From: Hyphomicrobiales bacterium
GTDB taxonomy: Bacteria; Pseudomonadota; Alphaproteobacteria; Rhizobiales; Beijerinckiaceae
Direction of reading: 5' to 3'
DNA: 64,000 bases
Assembly: GCA_027484655.1 (NCBI GenBank)
Contig: JAIXSM010000003.1
Span: 60,953 to 124,952 of the forward strand
Positions 24,817-33,645 of the stretch are shown here, piece by piece. The first letter of the stretch is position 1. Every line of letters begins with the position of its first letter. The notes under the pieces are model-generated. The model ran no database searches, was not told where the DNA came from, and worked only from the letters and a program-made list of their open reading frames with translations. Made by a program: the position numbers and the translations under genes.

Positions 24817-26763
24817 TCAGGCCGATTGCCGCACCCGCATGTACCACTCGACCAGCCGCCTGACCTGCCGTTCGGTGTATCCGCGCTCCATCATCCGGGA
24901 GACGAAGTCAGCGTGCTTCCTCTCCGTCTCGGTGTCCTTCTTGGACCCGAAACTGATGACTGGCAGCAGATCCTCGACCTGGCTGAACATGCGCCGTTCA
25001 ATCACCTCGCGGATTTTCTGATAACTCGTCCATGGCGGGTTCTTTCCACCGTTCGCGGCGCGGGAGCGCAACGCGAACTTCACCACCTCGTTGCGGAAGT
25101 CGCGCGGGTTGGCGATGCCTGCGGGCTTCTCGATTTTCGTCAGCTCCTGATTGAGCAGATCACGGTCCATGAGTTGCCCGGTGTCCGGATCCTTGAAATC
25201 CTGATCCTCAACCCAAGCGTCCGCGTAGTCCACGTAACGATCGAACAGGTTCTGTCCGTAGTCGTGGTAGGATTCCAGATAGGCCTTCTGGATCTCGTGC
25301 CCGATAAACTCCGCGTAGCGCGGCGCAAGATCACTCTTGATGTGCTCGATGAGACGTTTTTCCACGTCGGTGCTGAACTGCTCGCGACGGATGGCCTGGT
25401 CGAGCGCGTACATGAGATGCACAGGATCGGCGCCAACCTCCTGGGAGTCGTGGTTGAACGTAGCGGCCAGAACCTTGAACGCGAAGCGGGTGGAGATGCC
25501 GTCCATCCCCTCGTCAGGACCGGCGGCGTCGCGATACTCCTGCAGGCTGCGCGCGCGTGGGTCCGTTTCCCTGAGGCTTTCGCCATCGTAGACGCGAAGC
25601 TTGGAGAAAAACGTGGAGTTCTCGTGCGGGCGCAGCCGCGACATCACCGAGAAACGGGCCAGCATCTCCAGCGTCGCAGGCGCGCATGGAGCCTCCGCCA
25701 GCTCGGAGCCGCGGATCAGCTTCTCGTAGATCTTCTGCTCCTCTGTGGAGCGAAGGCAGTACGGCACCTTGATGAGGTAGATGCGGTCAATGAACGCTTC
25801 ATTATTTTTGTTGGATTTGAAGCTCTGCCACTCCGCCTCGTTTGAATGCGCCAGAATGACGCCGGAGAAGGGAATGGCGCCGATGTTTTCGGTGCCGACG
25901 TAATTGCCCTCCTGCGTAGCGGTGAGCAAAGGATGCAGCATCTTGATCGGCGCCTTGAACATCTCGACGAATTCGAGAATGCCCTGGTTGGCGCGATTGA
26001 GGCCGCCGGAATAACTGTAGGCGTCGGAGTCGTTCTGCGCGAGCGTTTCAAGCTTGCGAATATCGACCTTGCCGACCAGCGACGAGATATCCTGGTTGTT
26101 TTCGTCGCCGGGCTCTGTCTTCGCCACGGCGATCTGGCGCAAGCGCGACGGAGTCACCTTGACCACGCGAAACCTTGATATGTCGCCGCGAAACTCATCA
26201 AGCCGCTTGAGGCACCATGGGCTCATGAGCCCCGCAAGACGCCGGCGGGGGATGTGATAGCGCCGCTCGACCTCATCACCCATCGTGACAGGATCAAAGA
26301 GCGCCAGCGGGCTTTCGAAGACTGGGCTCATCTGATCGCCCGCCTTCAGAACGTAGATGGGGTTCGCCTCCATCAGCGCCTTCAAACGCTCTGCGAGCGA
26401 CGATTTACCGCCGCCCACAGGCCCCAGCAGATAAAGGATCTGCTTACGCTCCTCGAGGCCCTGCGCGGCATGGCGAAAGAACGCGACGATACGTTCCACC
26501 GTCTCTTCCATGCCGTAGAATTCGGCGAACGCGGGATAGCTCCGGATGGTCCGGTTCATAAAGATGCGCCCGAGGCGCGCGTCTTTCGCCGTGTCGATCA
26601 GAACCGGCTCGCCTATGGCGGCCAGCAGGCGCTCATGGGCGCTGGCGTAGCAGGACGGATCCGTCCTGCAGGACTCAAGAAACTCCGGGATGGTCAGCTC
26701 GACCGTGCGGCGGCTTTCGTAATCGCTCGCATACCGCGTGAGAAGGTCTGTATCCGCCAGCAT
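24817..26763 (-). CDS. prkA: PrkA family serine protein kinase (YeaG-like)
   Basis: A 648-residue protein with an N-terminal AAA-like domain and a C-terminal kinase-like domain. The Walker A motif GPVGGGKS is at about residues 114-121, and the PrkA-specific MNRTIRSYPAFAEFYGMEE precedes it. Further family blocks are SGGLNRANQGILEFVEMFK, LLTATQEGNYVGTENIGAIP and ILAHSNEAEWQSFKSNKNNE. It is the first gene of the operon with yeaH and spoVR; GGAAGGGG precedes the ATG. Homologues autophosphorylate and respond to nutrient stress. Function in this organism is inferred. Confidence 0.95.
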   Translation of the reverse strand: MLADTDLLTRYASDYESRRTVELTIPEFLESCRTDPSCYASAHERLLAAIGEPVLIDTAKDARLGRIFMNRTIRSYPAFAEFYGMEETVERIVAFFRHAAQGLEERKQILYLLGPVGGGKSSLAERLKALMEANPIYVLKAGDQMSPVFESPLALFDPVTMGDEVERRYHIPRRRLAGLMSPWCLKRLDEFRGDISRFRVVKVTPSRLRQIAVAKTEPGDENNQDISSLVGKVDIRKLETLAQNDSDAYSYSGGLNRANQGILEFVEMFKAPIKMLHPLLTATQEGNYVGTENIGAIPFSGVILAHSNEAEWQSFKSNKNNEAFIDRIYLIKVPYCLRSTEEQKIYEKLIRGSELAEAPCAPATLEMLARFSVMSRLRPHENSTFFSKLRVYDGESLRETDPRARSLQEYRDAAGPDEGMDGISTRFAFKVLAATFNHDSQEVGADPVHLMYALDQAIRREQFSTDVEKRLIEHIKSDLAPRYAEFIGHEIQKAYLESYHDYGQNLFDRYVDYADAWVEDQDFKDPDTGQLMDRDLLNQELTKIEKPAGIANPRDFRNEVVKFALRSRAANGGKNPPWTSYQKIREVIERRMFSQVEDLLPVISFGSKKDTETERKHADFVSRMMERGYTERQVRRLVEWYMRVRQSA

Positions 26764-26892
26764 GAGGCCCCTTCCAGATTCCGCTCACCGCCGGCCGCAA
26801 CGCGGCCGGGCAGGCTAGGCTCTGGTTAGAACGCGACACGTAAGCCAAAGTTTCCCCAGGCTTTGCACAATTCAGCGGGTCGCCGGCGCCGG

Positions 26893-27678
26893 TCACAGAA
26901 GCGTTCGCGCGCTGCGGAGCAGCATGTAGGCTCCCACCGACATGATGACGACAGCGAAGGCGGCGTCGAGCGCGCCTTTTCTGGCGGCGAGACGTCCGGA
27001 AGCCTTCGTGCCCAACCACGCGCCGGCGCCGCCGCCCACGGCGAATGTCAGCGCAAGAGGCCAGTCCACGAACCCGGAGACCGCGTAGTTGCCGGCGGTC
27101 GCGGCGCCGAATGCGGCGACCGCAACAAGCGATGACCCGACAGCGTAGATCGTCGGCATTCCGGTCGCTGCGATCATCCCGGGCACGATCAAAAATCCGC
27201 CGCCAATGCCGAAGAACCCTGACAGCGCCCCGGCGCCGAAGCCGAACACAGCGAGCATCGGGCCATTCTCCCGCGACAGTCGCACGGCGGGATCTCCGGC
27301 GGCTCCCCGCCTGCGCAGGGTCAGCGCTCCAATCGCGATCATGAGCAGCGCGAACAAGGCCAGCAGCCGTTCGCCGTCCATGGTCTTGCCGAGGGTCGAT
27401 CCTGCCACCGCGCCGGCGACCCCGAAGGCCGCGAACACACCAGCGCAGCGCCACTTCACATGGCCGGCTGAAGCATGGGAGGCGAGGCTCGCCAGCGCGT
27501 TGATCGCGACTGCGACAGCCCCGGTTCCGATAGCCACATGCGGGCTCGCCACGCCGACAACGTACACCAGCAGCGGCGTCGCCAGAATCGAGCCGCCACC
27601 GCCAACGAGCCCAAGCGAAAAGCCCACAAGCCCGCCTGAAACCAGGCCAAGCACCGCCTGCGCCAAAGACATCGTCAT
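26893..27678 (-). CDS. TSUP family (TauE/SafE) permease, putative sulfur-anion exporter
   Basis: A 261-residue membrane protein with two homologous halves and about eight helices. The family repeat is seen as VGFSLGLVGGGGSILATPLLVY and GALSGFFGIGGGFLIVPGMI. TSUP proteins move sulfite, thiosulfate, sulfoacetate or related anions. It follows the rhodanese gene by 34 bp on the same strand and a GGAGG lies 6 bp before its ATG, so the two probably form an operon. Placement next to persulfide-metabolising enzymes suggests export of sulfite or thiosulfate made from sulfide. The transported ion is inferred. Confidence 0.9.
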   Translation of the reverse strand: MTMSLAQAVLGLVSGGLVGFSLGLVGGGGSILATPLLVYVVGVASPHVAIGTGAVAVAINALASLASHASAGHVKWRCAGVFAAFGVAGAVAGSTLGKTMDGERLLALFALLMIAIGALTLRRRGAAGDPAVRLSRENGPMLAVFGFGAGALSGFFGIGGGFLIVPGMIAATGMPTIYAVGSSLVAVAAFGAATAGNYAVSGFVDWPLALTFAVGGGAGAWLGTKASGRLAARKGALDAAFAVVIMSVGAYMLLRSARTLL

Positions 27679-27712
27679 GGCGTCACCTCCGGTATGAGAT
27701 ACCGCCGTCGGC

Positions 27713-28258
27713 TCAGGCGGTCGGGCGCGCAGGAGTCCGCAGGGCGGCGTTCCACGGCGCGTAGGCGAGCAGCCTCGCCATGCCGCAGAAACCCGTGGCG
27801 CCGGCGAAGATCAGCCCAGCGCCGACGAATGCGGGCACAGCGAAAAACCCGGGCGCGACGAAAAGCCCGAGGAGCGTGCCCGTCAGTACAAGCGCGCCAG
27901 CGCCGATCTGCACCTGCCGCTGCATTTCGATAGGCTGGCGGAGATCCCGCAGGACAGGCGCGCCAGCTTTCCGCAGGGCGTCCAGACCGCCCTCGACAAT
28001 ATAGGCTTCGCAGCCCTCGCCCGCCGCCGCAGCGAGGCGCCCGGCGGCGCCCTGGGTGCGCATGCCGCTTTTGCAGTGAAACAGCACGGCGCGCCCGCCG
28101 GCTTCAATCTTCGTCTGCTCCAGACGCGAGAGCGGCGCAAGCTGGGCGCCCTCGATGCGCTCGCGGGCGTGCTCGTCGGGCTCGCGAACGTCAACGAGAA
28201 GGGCGCCGCTCTCGATAAGGCGCCGGGCCTCGACGGCGCTAATGATGGGCATGGACAT
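27713..28258 (-). CDS. Rhodanese-DUF2892 fusion (YgaP-like membrane sulfurtransferase)
   Basis: A 181-residue protein. Residues ~1-105 are a rhodanese domain with the active-site loop HCKSGMRT (nucleophile C62) and the LLVDVREPDEHARERIEGA block. Residues ~110-170 are a DUF2892 domain with two hydrophobic helices and the TGFCGMARLLAYAPWN ending, as in E. coli YgaP. It would accept sulfane sulfur from persulfides or thiosulfate at the membrane. AAGGAG precedes the ATG. It heads an operon with the TSUP gene and is divergent from the persulfide-dioxygenase-like gene, with a palindrome between them. Confidence 0.93.
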   Translation of the reverse strand: MSMPIISAVEARRLIESGALLVDVREPDEHARERIEGAQLAPLSRLEQTKIEAGGRAVLFHCKSGMRTQGAAGRLAAAAGEGCEAYIVEGGLDALRKAGAPVLRDLRQPIEMQRQVQIGAGALVLTGTLLGLFVAPGFFAVPAFVGAGLIFAGATGFCGMARLLAYAPWNAALRTPARPTA

Positions 28259-28301
28259 GACGTAACTCTCCTTTGGGCGCCGTTGTGACGCCTCAGCTTT
28301 G

Positions 28302-28317
28302 ATTAGATATTGCTAAT
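28302..28317. promoter_or_regulatory. ATTAG-N6-CTAAT palindrome in the divergent sulfur-gene promoter region
   Basis: Perfect 5-bp arms (ATTAG / CTAAT) flank atattg, in the only AT-rich stretch of the 139-bp region between the rhodanese start (28258) and the hydrolase start (28398). AT-rich palindromes of this kind are the operator type of ArsR-family persulfide sensors (BigR/SqrR/YgaV), which control the same gene set in other Proteobacteria. No such regulator gene is in the window. Operator function is inferred. Confidence 0.5.
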
Positions 28318-28397
28318 TTAGTCGTCCGAGCCATATATGCAAGACCGAAATGAAGGCGCCCCCGGCGGAGCCAAATCCGCGCCACGGAGATCACCCC

Positions 28398-29282
28398 ATG
28401 ACGCAAGGCCCAGTGATTCAGTCGTTTTTCGACGAGCCGACCAACACCGTGAGCTACCTTGTCGCGGATCCGGCGACAAAGGAGGCCGCTGTGATCGACC
28501 CGGTCCTCGACTACGATCACAACGGCGGCAGCGTGGACGTGGGGTCAGCGGATGCAGTGCTGAAGGCCGCCGCCGAGGGCGGTTTTCGCATCGTCTGGGC
28601 GCTGGAGACCCACGCCCACGCGGACCATCTCTCGGCAGCTCCGTACATCAAGGCGAAGACCGGCGCCCGCATCGGCATCGGCGAGCGCATCACAGACGTG
28701 CAGCGCATTTTCCGTCCCGTTTTCAACGCCACGGACCTGAAGACGGACGGCAGCGACTTCGACCGACTGTTCAAGGATGGGGAAACATTCCGGATCGGCG
28801 CCCTTGAGGTGAACGTCATGCATGTGCCGGGACACACCCCGGCCGACGTTGCATACAGGATTGGTGATGTGGTGTTCGTGGGCGACACCCTGTTCATGCC
28901 TGATTACGGCACCGCACGGGCGGACTTCCCCGGCGGCGATGCGCGCCAGCTTTATCGCTCCATCCAGCGCCTGCTGACGCTGCCGCCCCAGACGCGGCTC
29001 TTCATGTGCCACGATTACAAGGCGCCCGGTCGCGACTTCTACGCGTGGGAGACGACGGTCGCGGAGGAACGCGCAGCCAACCGCCATGTGCACGAGGGCG
29101 TCAGTGAGGACGAGTTTGTCGCCATGCGGACAGCGCGGGACGCGACGCTGGACGCGCCGCGCCTGCTGCTGCCATCCATCCAGGTCAACATCCGGGCGGG
29201 CAAATTCCCGCCAGCAGAGGCGAACGGCGTCCGCTACCTCACGATTCCGGTGAAGGTGAAGGGCGGCGCCGACGCGCTCTGA
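28398..29282 (+). CDS. Metallo-beta-lactamase-fold persulfide dioxygenase-like hydrolase (Blh/ETHE1-related)
   Basis: About 294 residues starting MTQGPVIQSFFDEPTNTVSY, with GGAGATC upstream. The metal motif THAHADH is at residues 71-77 (H72, H74, D76, H77), followed by HVPGHTPADV and the GDTLFMPDYGTARADFPGG block, then FMCHDYKAPGRDF with a further His/Asp ligand pair. This arrangement matches Blh-type enzymes that oxidise glutathione persulfide to sulfite. It lacks a fused rhodanese domain; the rhodanese is encoded divergently. Together with TSUP this would make a sulfide detoxification set. A glyoxalase II-like activity is less likely given the GDTLFMPDYGTAR block. Confidence 0.88.
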   Translation: MTQGPVIQSFFDEPTNTVSYLVADPATKEAAVIDPVLDYDHNGGSVDVGSADAVLKAAAEGGFRIVWALETHAHADHLSAAPYIKAKTGARIGIGERITDVQRIFRPVFNATDLKTDGSDFDRLFKDGETFRIGALEVNVMHVPGHTPADVAYRIGDVVFVGDTLFMPDYGTARADFPGGDARQLYRSIQRLLTLPPQTRLFMCHDYKAPGRDFYAWETTVAEERAANRHVHEGVSEDEFVAMRTARDATLDAPRLLLPSIQVNIRAGKFPPAEANGVRYLTIPVKVKGGADAL

Positions 29283-29287
29283 GGGCG

Positions 29288-30031
29288 CTACGCCGGCCGT
29301 TGCGCATAAACATCGCCCGAGTTGGCCTCGTGCGGCAACGCTTCGAGCCAGCTGGCGATGGTCTGGGCGTCCACGGGTTCGCCGAACTCCAGCCTGTGCG
29401 TTTCACCGATCACCACGTTGAAGCGGGTCAGGCCCAGTTCCGCGCAGCGGGCGACGCAGGCCAGCGCCACGTCCTTCTGGATCGTGGTGAACTCAAACGA
29501 GAGTGCAGGCGGCGCTTCGCTGAGGCCGGTCAAAGCCTCTTTCTCAAACCCCTCGACGTCGATTTTCACGAAGGACGGCGCACCGTGCTTGCGGATCAGC
29601 GAGTCGAGCGTGACCATGGGCACAGATTGGCTGCGATCCCACGCCTGCCCCTCCCAGCCCTGCGCACCCTGCGACGCGTCGATGAAGCCGGCGGACATGG
29701 TGCTGACGATGGGATTTTCAGAGTTGACGTGCATCGTGGCGACGCCATCGGCCGAGCCGCAGGCCGCGCGGACCACCTCCGCGCCGCGCCAGCCCCAGAC
29801 CGCCCGGATTAATGTCGCAGCAAGAGGTTGCGGCTCGACAGCCACGACCCGCGCGCCCAGCCGCAGGAAGCTCGCCGTGCGATGGCCAACGTGGGCGCCA
29901 ACGTCGAACACGAGATCGCCGCGCTTGACGAAACCGGCGTACAGGGCGTCGAGCGCCCGGTCATGGGACGGATTTCCGTGATAAATGCGCCAGGAGCGCC
30001 GAAGCGCCCGCAGGTCTCGGATCATGCCCAT
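29288..30031 (-). CDS. FkbM family methyltransferase
   Basis: About 247 residues with a SAM-binding Rossmann fold: DLVFDVGAHVGHRTASFLRL, RVVAVEPQPLAATL and the FkbM signature FVKIDVEGFEKEALTGL. The chosen start is the ATG at 30031 with CGGAG upstream; a TTG nine bases earlier is in frame. Members O-methylate diverse sugars and metabolites. No glycan or secondary-metabolite cluster surrounds it, so the substrate cannot be guessed. It converges on the persulfide-dioxygenase-like gene with a 5-bp gap. Confidence 0.85.
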   Translation of the reverse strand: MGMIRDLRALRRSWRIYHGNPSHDRALDALYAGFVKRGDLVFDVGAHVGHRTASFLRLGARVVAVEPQPLAATLIRAVWGWRGAEVVRAACGSADGVATMHVNSENPIVSTMSAGFIDASQGAQGWEGQAWDRSQSVPMVTLDSLIRKHGAPSFVKIDVEGFEKEALTGLSEAPPALSFEFTTIQKDVALACVARCAELGLTRFNVVIGETHRLEFGEPVDAQTIASWLEALPHEANSGDVYAQRPA

Positions 30032-30155
30032 CGTTCTCAACTCCGCTGTATGGCGGACAAACTAGGGTGCATGAGGCGCAGGACCAGAACTTGAAATCTG
30101 AAGTTTGCAACGGTGGCGCCCCCTCGGGGGCCCACAGTGCAACAACCCTTCAGCT

Positions 30156-30242
30156 TGGTGCGGCCAAGAAGACTCGAACTTCCACTCCGGTTAAGGAACT
30201 AGCACCTCAAGCTAGCGCGTCTACCAATTCCGCCATGGCCGC
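30156..30242 (-). tRNA. tRNA-Leu (anticodon GAG)
   Basis: An 87-nt minus-strand gene with encoded CCA. The acceptor GCGGCCA pairs with TGGCCGC, the D-arm reads GGCGGAATTGGTAGACGCGC, the anticodon loop contains CTTGAGG (GAG), a long variable arm follows as expected for Leu, and the T-arm contains GTTCGAGTC. A GC-rich hairpin without a T-run (about 30114-30131) lies downstream on the minus strand and may help terminate it. Confidence 0.95.
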
Positions 30243-30498
30243 TTGGGAAACAGGGGCGAACCCCGGGCCGTCGCTGCTCGTGTGAGCCCCAGTGCGTCGG
30301 CAGGCGGGTGACTAACAAATCGAAATGGCGGTGACAAGCGTGTTAGCGAAAATCGTCGTGTTTCCGATGGCCTCCCCCGGGGAGCATCGCCATGCGGGCG
30401 CGGGCGGCGCCCCCGGGCGGCGGCGGAAAAGGCGCGAATCATGCGCCATGCCGGCCGACTCATTTGGCGCAAGGCTCCACCCGCGATATGGAGGATCT

Positions 30499-31242
30499 GT
30501 GACAGACGCTCGCTCCTGCCCCCTTGACGCCGACGCCCCTGCGCAGCGCGGCGCGCTCTCCGGCCTGATGAGGGCGCCGACGGACGCGCCCCCAGTCGCG
30601 TGGAGCATCCGGGACGGCCTGACGCCCTACGAAGAGGCTGTCGCAACCATGGAGGCCCGGGCCGAGGCCATCGCCGCCGGCGAGGCTCCCGAGGGCGTCT
30701 GGCTGCTGGAGCACCCCCCGCTCTACACGGCGGGCACGTCGGCGCGCGACGGCGACGTGATCGACGACCGCTTTCCGGTTTATCGCACCGGGCGCGGCGG
30801 GCAATTCACCTATCACGGCCCCGGGCAGCGCATCGGCTACGTCATGCTCGACCTCAAGCGCCGCAAGCCGGACGTGCGCGCCTTCGTGTGCGCATTGGAG
30901 GAGTGGATCATTCAGACGCTGGCCGCGTTCAATGTGCGCGGCGAGCGTCGCGAGGACCGGGTGGGCGTTTGGGTGCGCCGGCCGGAGAAAGGCCCCGGCC
31001 ATGAGGACAAGATCGCGGCGCTCGGCATTCGCGTGCGTCGCTGGGTGACGTTTCACGGCGTCTCCATCAACGTGGAGCCGGACCTGTCGCATTTTAGCGG
31101 AATCGTCCCGTGCGGCATCTCCGAGCAGCGTTACGGCGTCACGAGCCTTGTGGACCTCGGGCTCCCCGTCACCATGGAGGAGGTCGATGCGGCGCTGCGC
31201 AGCGCGTTCGAGGATGTGTTCGGACCCACCGAGCGCGGCTGA
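30499..31242 (+). CDS. lipB: Lipoyl(octanoyl) transferase LipB
   Basis: About 247 residues. It transfers octanoyl from acyl-carrier protein to the lipoyl domains of 2-oxoacid dehydrogenases, the first step of endogenous lipoate synthesis. The signature is [20 protein letters not shown]; the acyl-binding Lys is in [19 protein letters not shown] and the thioester Cys in [18 protein letters not shown]. The start is GTG at 30499, with GGAGG six bases upstream; a longer frame to an upstream ATG is Arg-rich and unlikely. The first ~30 residues before YEEAV are a non-conserved extension. Confidence 0.95.
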   Translation: MTDARSCPLDADAPAQRGALSGLMRAPTDAPPVAWSIRDGLTPYEEAVATMEARAEAIAAGEAPEGVWLLEHPPLYTAGTSARDGDVIDDRFPVYRTGRGGQFTYHGPGQRIGYVMLDLKRRKPDVRAFVCALEEWIIQTLAAFNVRGERREDRVGVWVRRPEKGPGHEDKIAALGIRVRRWVTFHGVSINVEPDLSHFSGIVPCGISEQRYGVTSLVDLGLPVTMEEVDAALRSAFEDVFGPTERG

Positions 31243-31324
31243 GCGGGCTCACCAAAGCCCTTCCGGCCATGGGCGTGCGGGCCTATATCGAGACCCTGTT
31301 CCCGAATCCGAGACGTATTCGCCC

Positions 31325-32734
31325 ATGCGCATTTCAATCCGCACCGCCGCGCTTGTCGCTGCCCTTGCCGCCGCCGCGCTCTTCGTCGCGCAAGATGGTT
31401 CGGCGCAGCCGCAACGGGTGACGCCTGGCGCCCGCGCCGAAATCCAGTTCTCCTATGCGCCCATTGTGCGCCGCGTGACGCCAGCGGTGGTGAACGTTTA
31501 CGCCTCGCGTGTGGAGCGCCGGCCGGCCAACCCGCTGTTCGACGATCCCTTTTTCCAGCGCTTCTTCGGCCAGCGCCCGGGCGGGCAGCCGGCCCGTTCG
31601 CTTGGTTCCGGCGTCATCGTCGATGCAAGCGGTCTCATCGTCACCAACAACCACGTGATCGAGGGGATGACGGAGGTGCGCGTTGCGCTGTCAGACCGGC
31701 GCGAACTGGACGCGGAAATCGTGCTTCGCGATCCGCGGACGGACCTTGCCGTGCTTCGGGTGAAGGGCAGCTCCAGTTTCCCCGCTCTCGAAATCGGCGA
31801 TTCTGAAGGCCTTGAGGTGGGCGATCTCGTTCTCGCGGTCGGAAATCCATTTGGCGTCGGCCAGACGGTCACGCAGGGCATCGTCTCCGGCCTCGCGCGC
31901 ACGCAGACGGGCATCAGCGACTATGGCTTCTTCATCCAGACCGACGCGGCCATCAATCCCGGCAACTCGGGCGGCGCGCTTGTGGACATGAGCGGGCGCC
32001 TCGTTGGCATCAACTCGGCGATCTACTCGCGCACGGGCGGCTCGGTGGGCATCGGCTTCGCGATCCCCTCGACGATGGTGCGCGTGGTCGTCGCCACGGC
32101 GAAAGGCGGCGACCGACAAGTGCGCCGGCCATGGGTCGGCGCAGCGCTGCAACCGCTCTCAAAGGAGATCGCGGACTCGCTGGGTCTCGACCGCCCCGCA
32201 GGCGCGCTCGTGACGGACATCCACCCCAACAGCCCGGCGCAGGCGGCCGGGCTGCGGCGCGGCGACATCGTGATCGCGCTCGACAATCTATCGGTCGATG
32301 ACCCCGAGGCGTTCGGATTCCGTCTTGGCACGCGCCCGCTTGGCGGATCCGTACCGATGCGGATCCTGCGCAACGGCAAACCCCTGACGCTGGATGTGCC
32401 CATGCGCCCGGCGCCGGAGACGCCCCCGCGGGAAGAGATCCGCATCGCTGGCCGCTCGCCTTTCGCCGGCGCGATGGTCGCGAACTATTCGCCTGCGGTT
32501 GCAGAGGAAACCGGCGTGGAAGGCGTGAATGAGGGCGTGGTCATCACGGACGTGCAGGACAACTCGAACGCGGCGCGGGTCAATCTCCAGCGCGGCGATG
32601 TTGTGATCGCGGTCAACGAGATGCAGATTGCGCGCACCGCGGATCTGCAACAGGCGAGCACGCTACGTCCCCGCTTGTGGCGCCTCACCATTCGTCGCGG
32701 CGGACAGGTGTTCCAGTCCGTCTTCGGCGGCTGA
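31325..32734 (+). CDS. DegP/HtrA-type periplasmic serine protease
   Basis: A 469-residue protein. The ATG at 31325 gives a signal peptide (MRISIRTAALVAALAAAALF, cleavage near GSA-QP). The trypsin-like domain has the triad H110 (TNNHVIEG), D140 (DPRTDLAVL) and S215 (NPGNSGGAL). Two PDZ domains follow, with AGALVTDIHPNSPAQAAGLR and NEGVVITDVQDNSNAARVNL. It degrades or refolds misfolded envelope proteins. DegP, DegQ and DegS-like members cannot be separated; two PDZ domains exclude DegS. It begins 82 bp after lipB and is followed by a GC-rich hairpin. Confidence 0.94.
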   Translation: MRISIRTAALVAALAAAALFVAQDGSAQPQRVTPGARAEIQFSYAPIVRRVTPAVVNVYASRVERRPANPLFDDPFFQRFFGQRPGGQPARSLGSGVIVDASGLIVTNNHVIEGMTEVRVALSDRRELDAEIVLRDPRTDLAVLRVKGSSSFPALEIGDSEGLEVGDLVLAVGNPFGVGQTVTQGIVSGLARTQTGISDYGFFIQTDAAINPGNSGGALVDMSGRLVGINSAIYSRTGGSVGIGFAIPSTMVRVVVATAKGGDRQVRRPWVGAALQPLSKEIADSLGLDRPAGALVTDIHPNSPAQAAGLRRGDIVIALDNLSVDDPEAFGFRLGTRPLGGSVPMRILRNGKPLTLDVPMRPAPETPPREEIRIAGRSPFAGAMVANYSPAVAEETGVEGVNEGVVITDVQDNSNAARVNLQRGDVVIAVNEMQIARTADLQQASTLRPRLWRLTIRRGGQVFQSVFGG

Positions 32735-32744
32735 TGAACGGAAA

Positions 32745-32766
32745 CGCGCCGCCCTCACGCGGCGCG
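32745..32766. terminator. GC-rich hairpin between convergent protease and ParA genes
   Basis: CGCGCCGC and GCGGCGCG form a perfect 8-bp stem with a cctcac loop, 11 bp after the protease stop and 20 bp after the parA-like stop (minus strand). No T-run follows on the plus strand; on the minus strand it is followed by only TTT. A terminator role is inferred from position. Confidence 0.4.
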
Positions 32767-32785
32767 CCCGTGCTGCGGCCCTGAC

Positions 32786-33430
32786 TCAGGCTGCTTTCTT
32801 CGCCTTGCCGGATGCAACGCGCCGCTTGATCGAGGACCACAGCTTGCAGATTTCCTCCGCCGCCATGCCGTACGGATTCAGCTCCGTGACGCCCCAGCCG
32901 TTGCGCGCGGCCTCCTGATAATCCACCCGCGCGCCGATCAGCGGCGTGATGAGACCGCCCATGGCCTCGAGCGCCGCAGCGCCCTCCTCCACCCGCGCGC
33001 TTTGCTGCGCAGGCGGGCACTGGGTGAGCAGGAACACGAATTCCTTCTTCAGCGCCTTCACCTGCTGGCGCGTGGTCTCACTGGCCCACAGGTCAAACAC
33101 GTTCGGCCGGCAGGGAATCACGCACAGATCCGCAGCCTTCATCGCAGCCTGCGAACCGGCGGTGTCAGCGCCGGCGGTGTCGATGATGACGAGCGTCACG
33201 CCATTCTTTTCGAGTGACGCAATCGCTGCTGGAAGCTTTGGGGGCGAAACAGCCTCAACGGGAATGGATGAGTCCGCGCGCACCTGGAACCAGCGCACGA
33301 GAGAACCTTGCGGGTCCATGTCGATCACGAACACGCGCTCTCCCGCTTCGTGAGCCGCGACCGCAAGTGAAGACGCTATCGTGCTTTTACCCGAGCCGCC
33401 CTTTTGTGTGACAAGCGCAATCGTCCGCAT
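32786..33430 (-). CDS. Orphan ParA/MinD family ATPase
   Basis: About 214 residues. The N-terminus IALVTQKGGSGKSTIASSLA holds the deviant Walker A motif with the signature Lys (KGGSGKST), followed by FVIDMDPQGSLVRWFQ and VIIDTAGADTAGSQAAMKAA (Walker A', B). The start is ATG at 33430; upstream in-frame residues are Arg-rich. The short length without an N-terminal DNA-binding domain fits ParA-like positioning ATPases of cargo other than the chromosome. No ParB or other partner is adjacent, and the cargo is unknown. The basic tail GKAKKAA is notable. Confidence 0.88.
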   Translation of the reverse strand: MRTIALVTQKGGSGKSTIASSLAVAAHEAGERVFVIDMDPQGSLVRWFQVRADSSIPVEAVSPPKLPAAIASLEKNGVTLVIIDTAGADTAGSQAAMKAADLCVIPCRPNVFDLWASETTRQQVKALKKEFVFLLTQCPPAQQSARVEEGAAALEAMGGLITPLIGARVDYQEAARNGWGVTELNPYGMAAEEICKLWSSIKRRVASGKAKKAA

Positions 33431-33645
33431 ATTAGTCCCCTGATCCCGGGGCCGCCGCCGCAAGCCCCACTACGACATCGAGCGACGACGCAAACGAATT
33501 CAGGCCCGATTCCTCCAAGCTAGGATCAAGCCGATTGAGTCGCAATCGAAATTGCCACAAAGTCGTTTGACTTCGTTCCGCATCGCGCATTGTGTGTATC
33601 AATAGCCGCACACTGCGGCGCGCATAAACTCATCGCAACGCACCC

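Noticed and set aside
21999..26763. Sporulation locus suggested by the SpoVR name
   Set aside because: prkA-yeaH-spoVR is a common stress operon of non-sporulating Proteobacteria; no sporulation genes are present.
33532..33548. CGATTG-N5-CAATCG inverted repeat as an operator for rarA or parA
   Set aside because: Six-base arms alone are weak evidence and there is no positional argument for a specific promoter.
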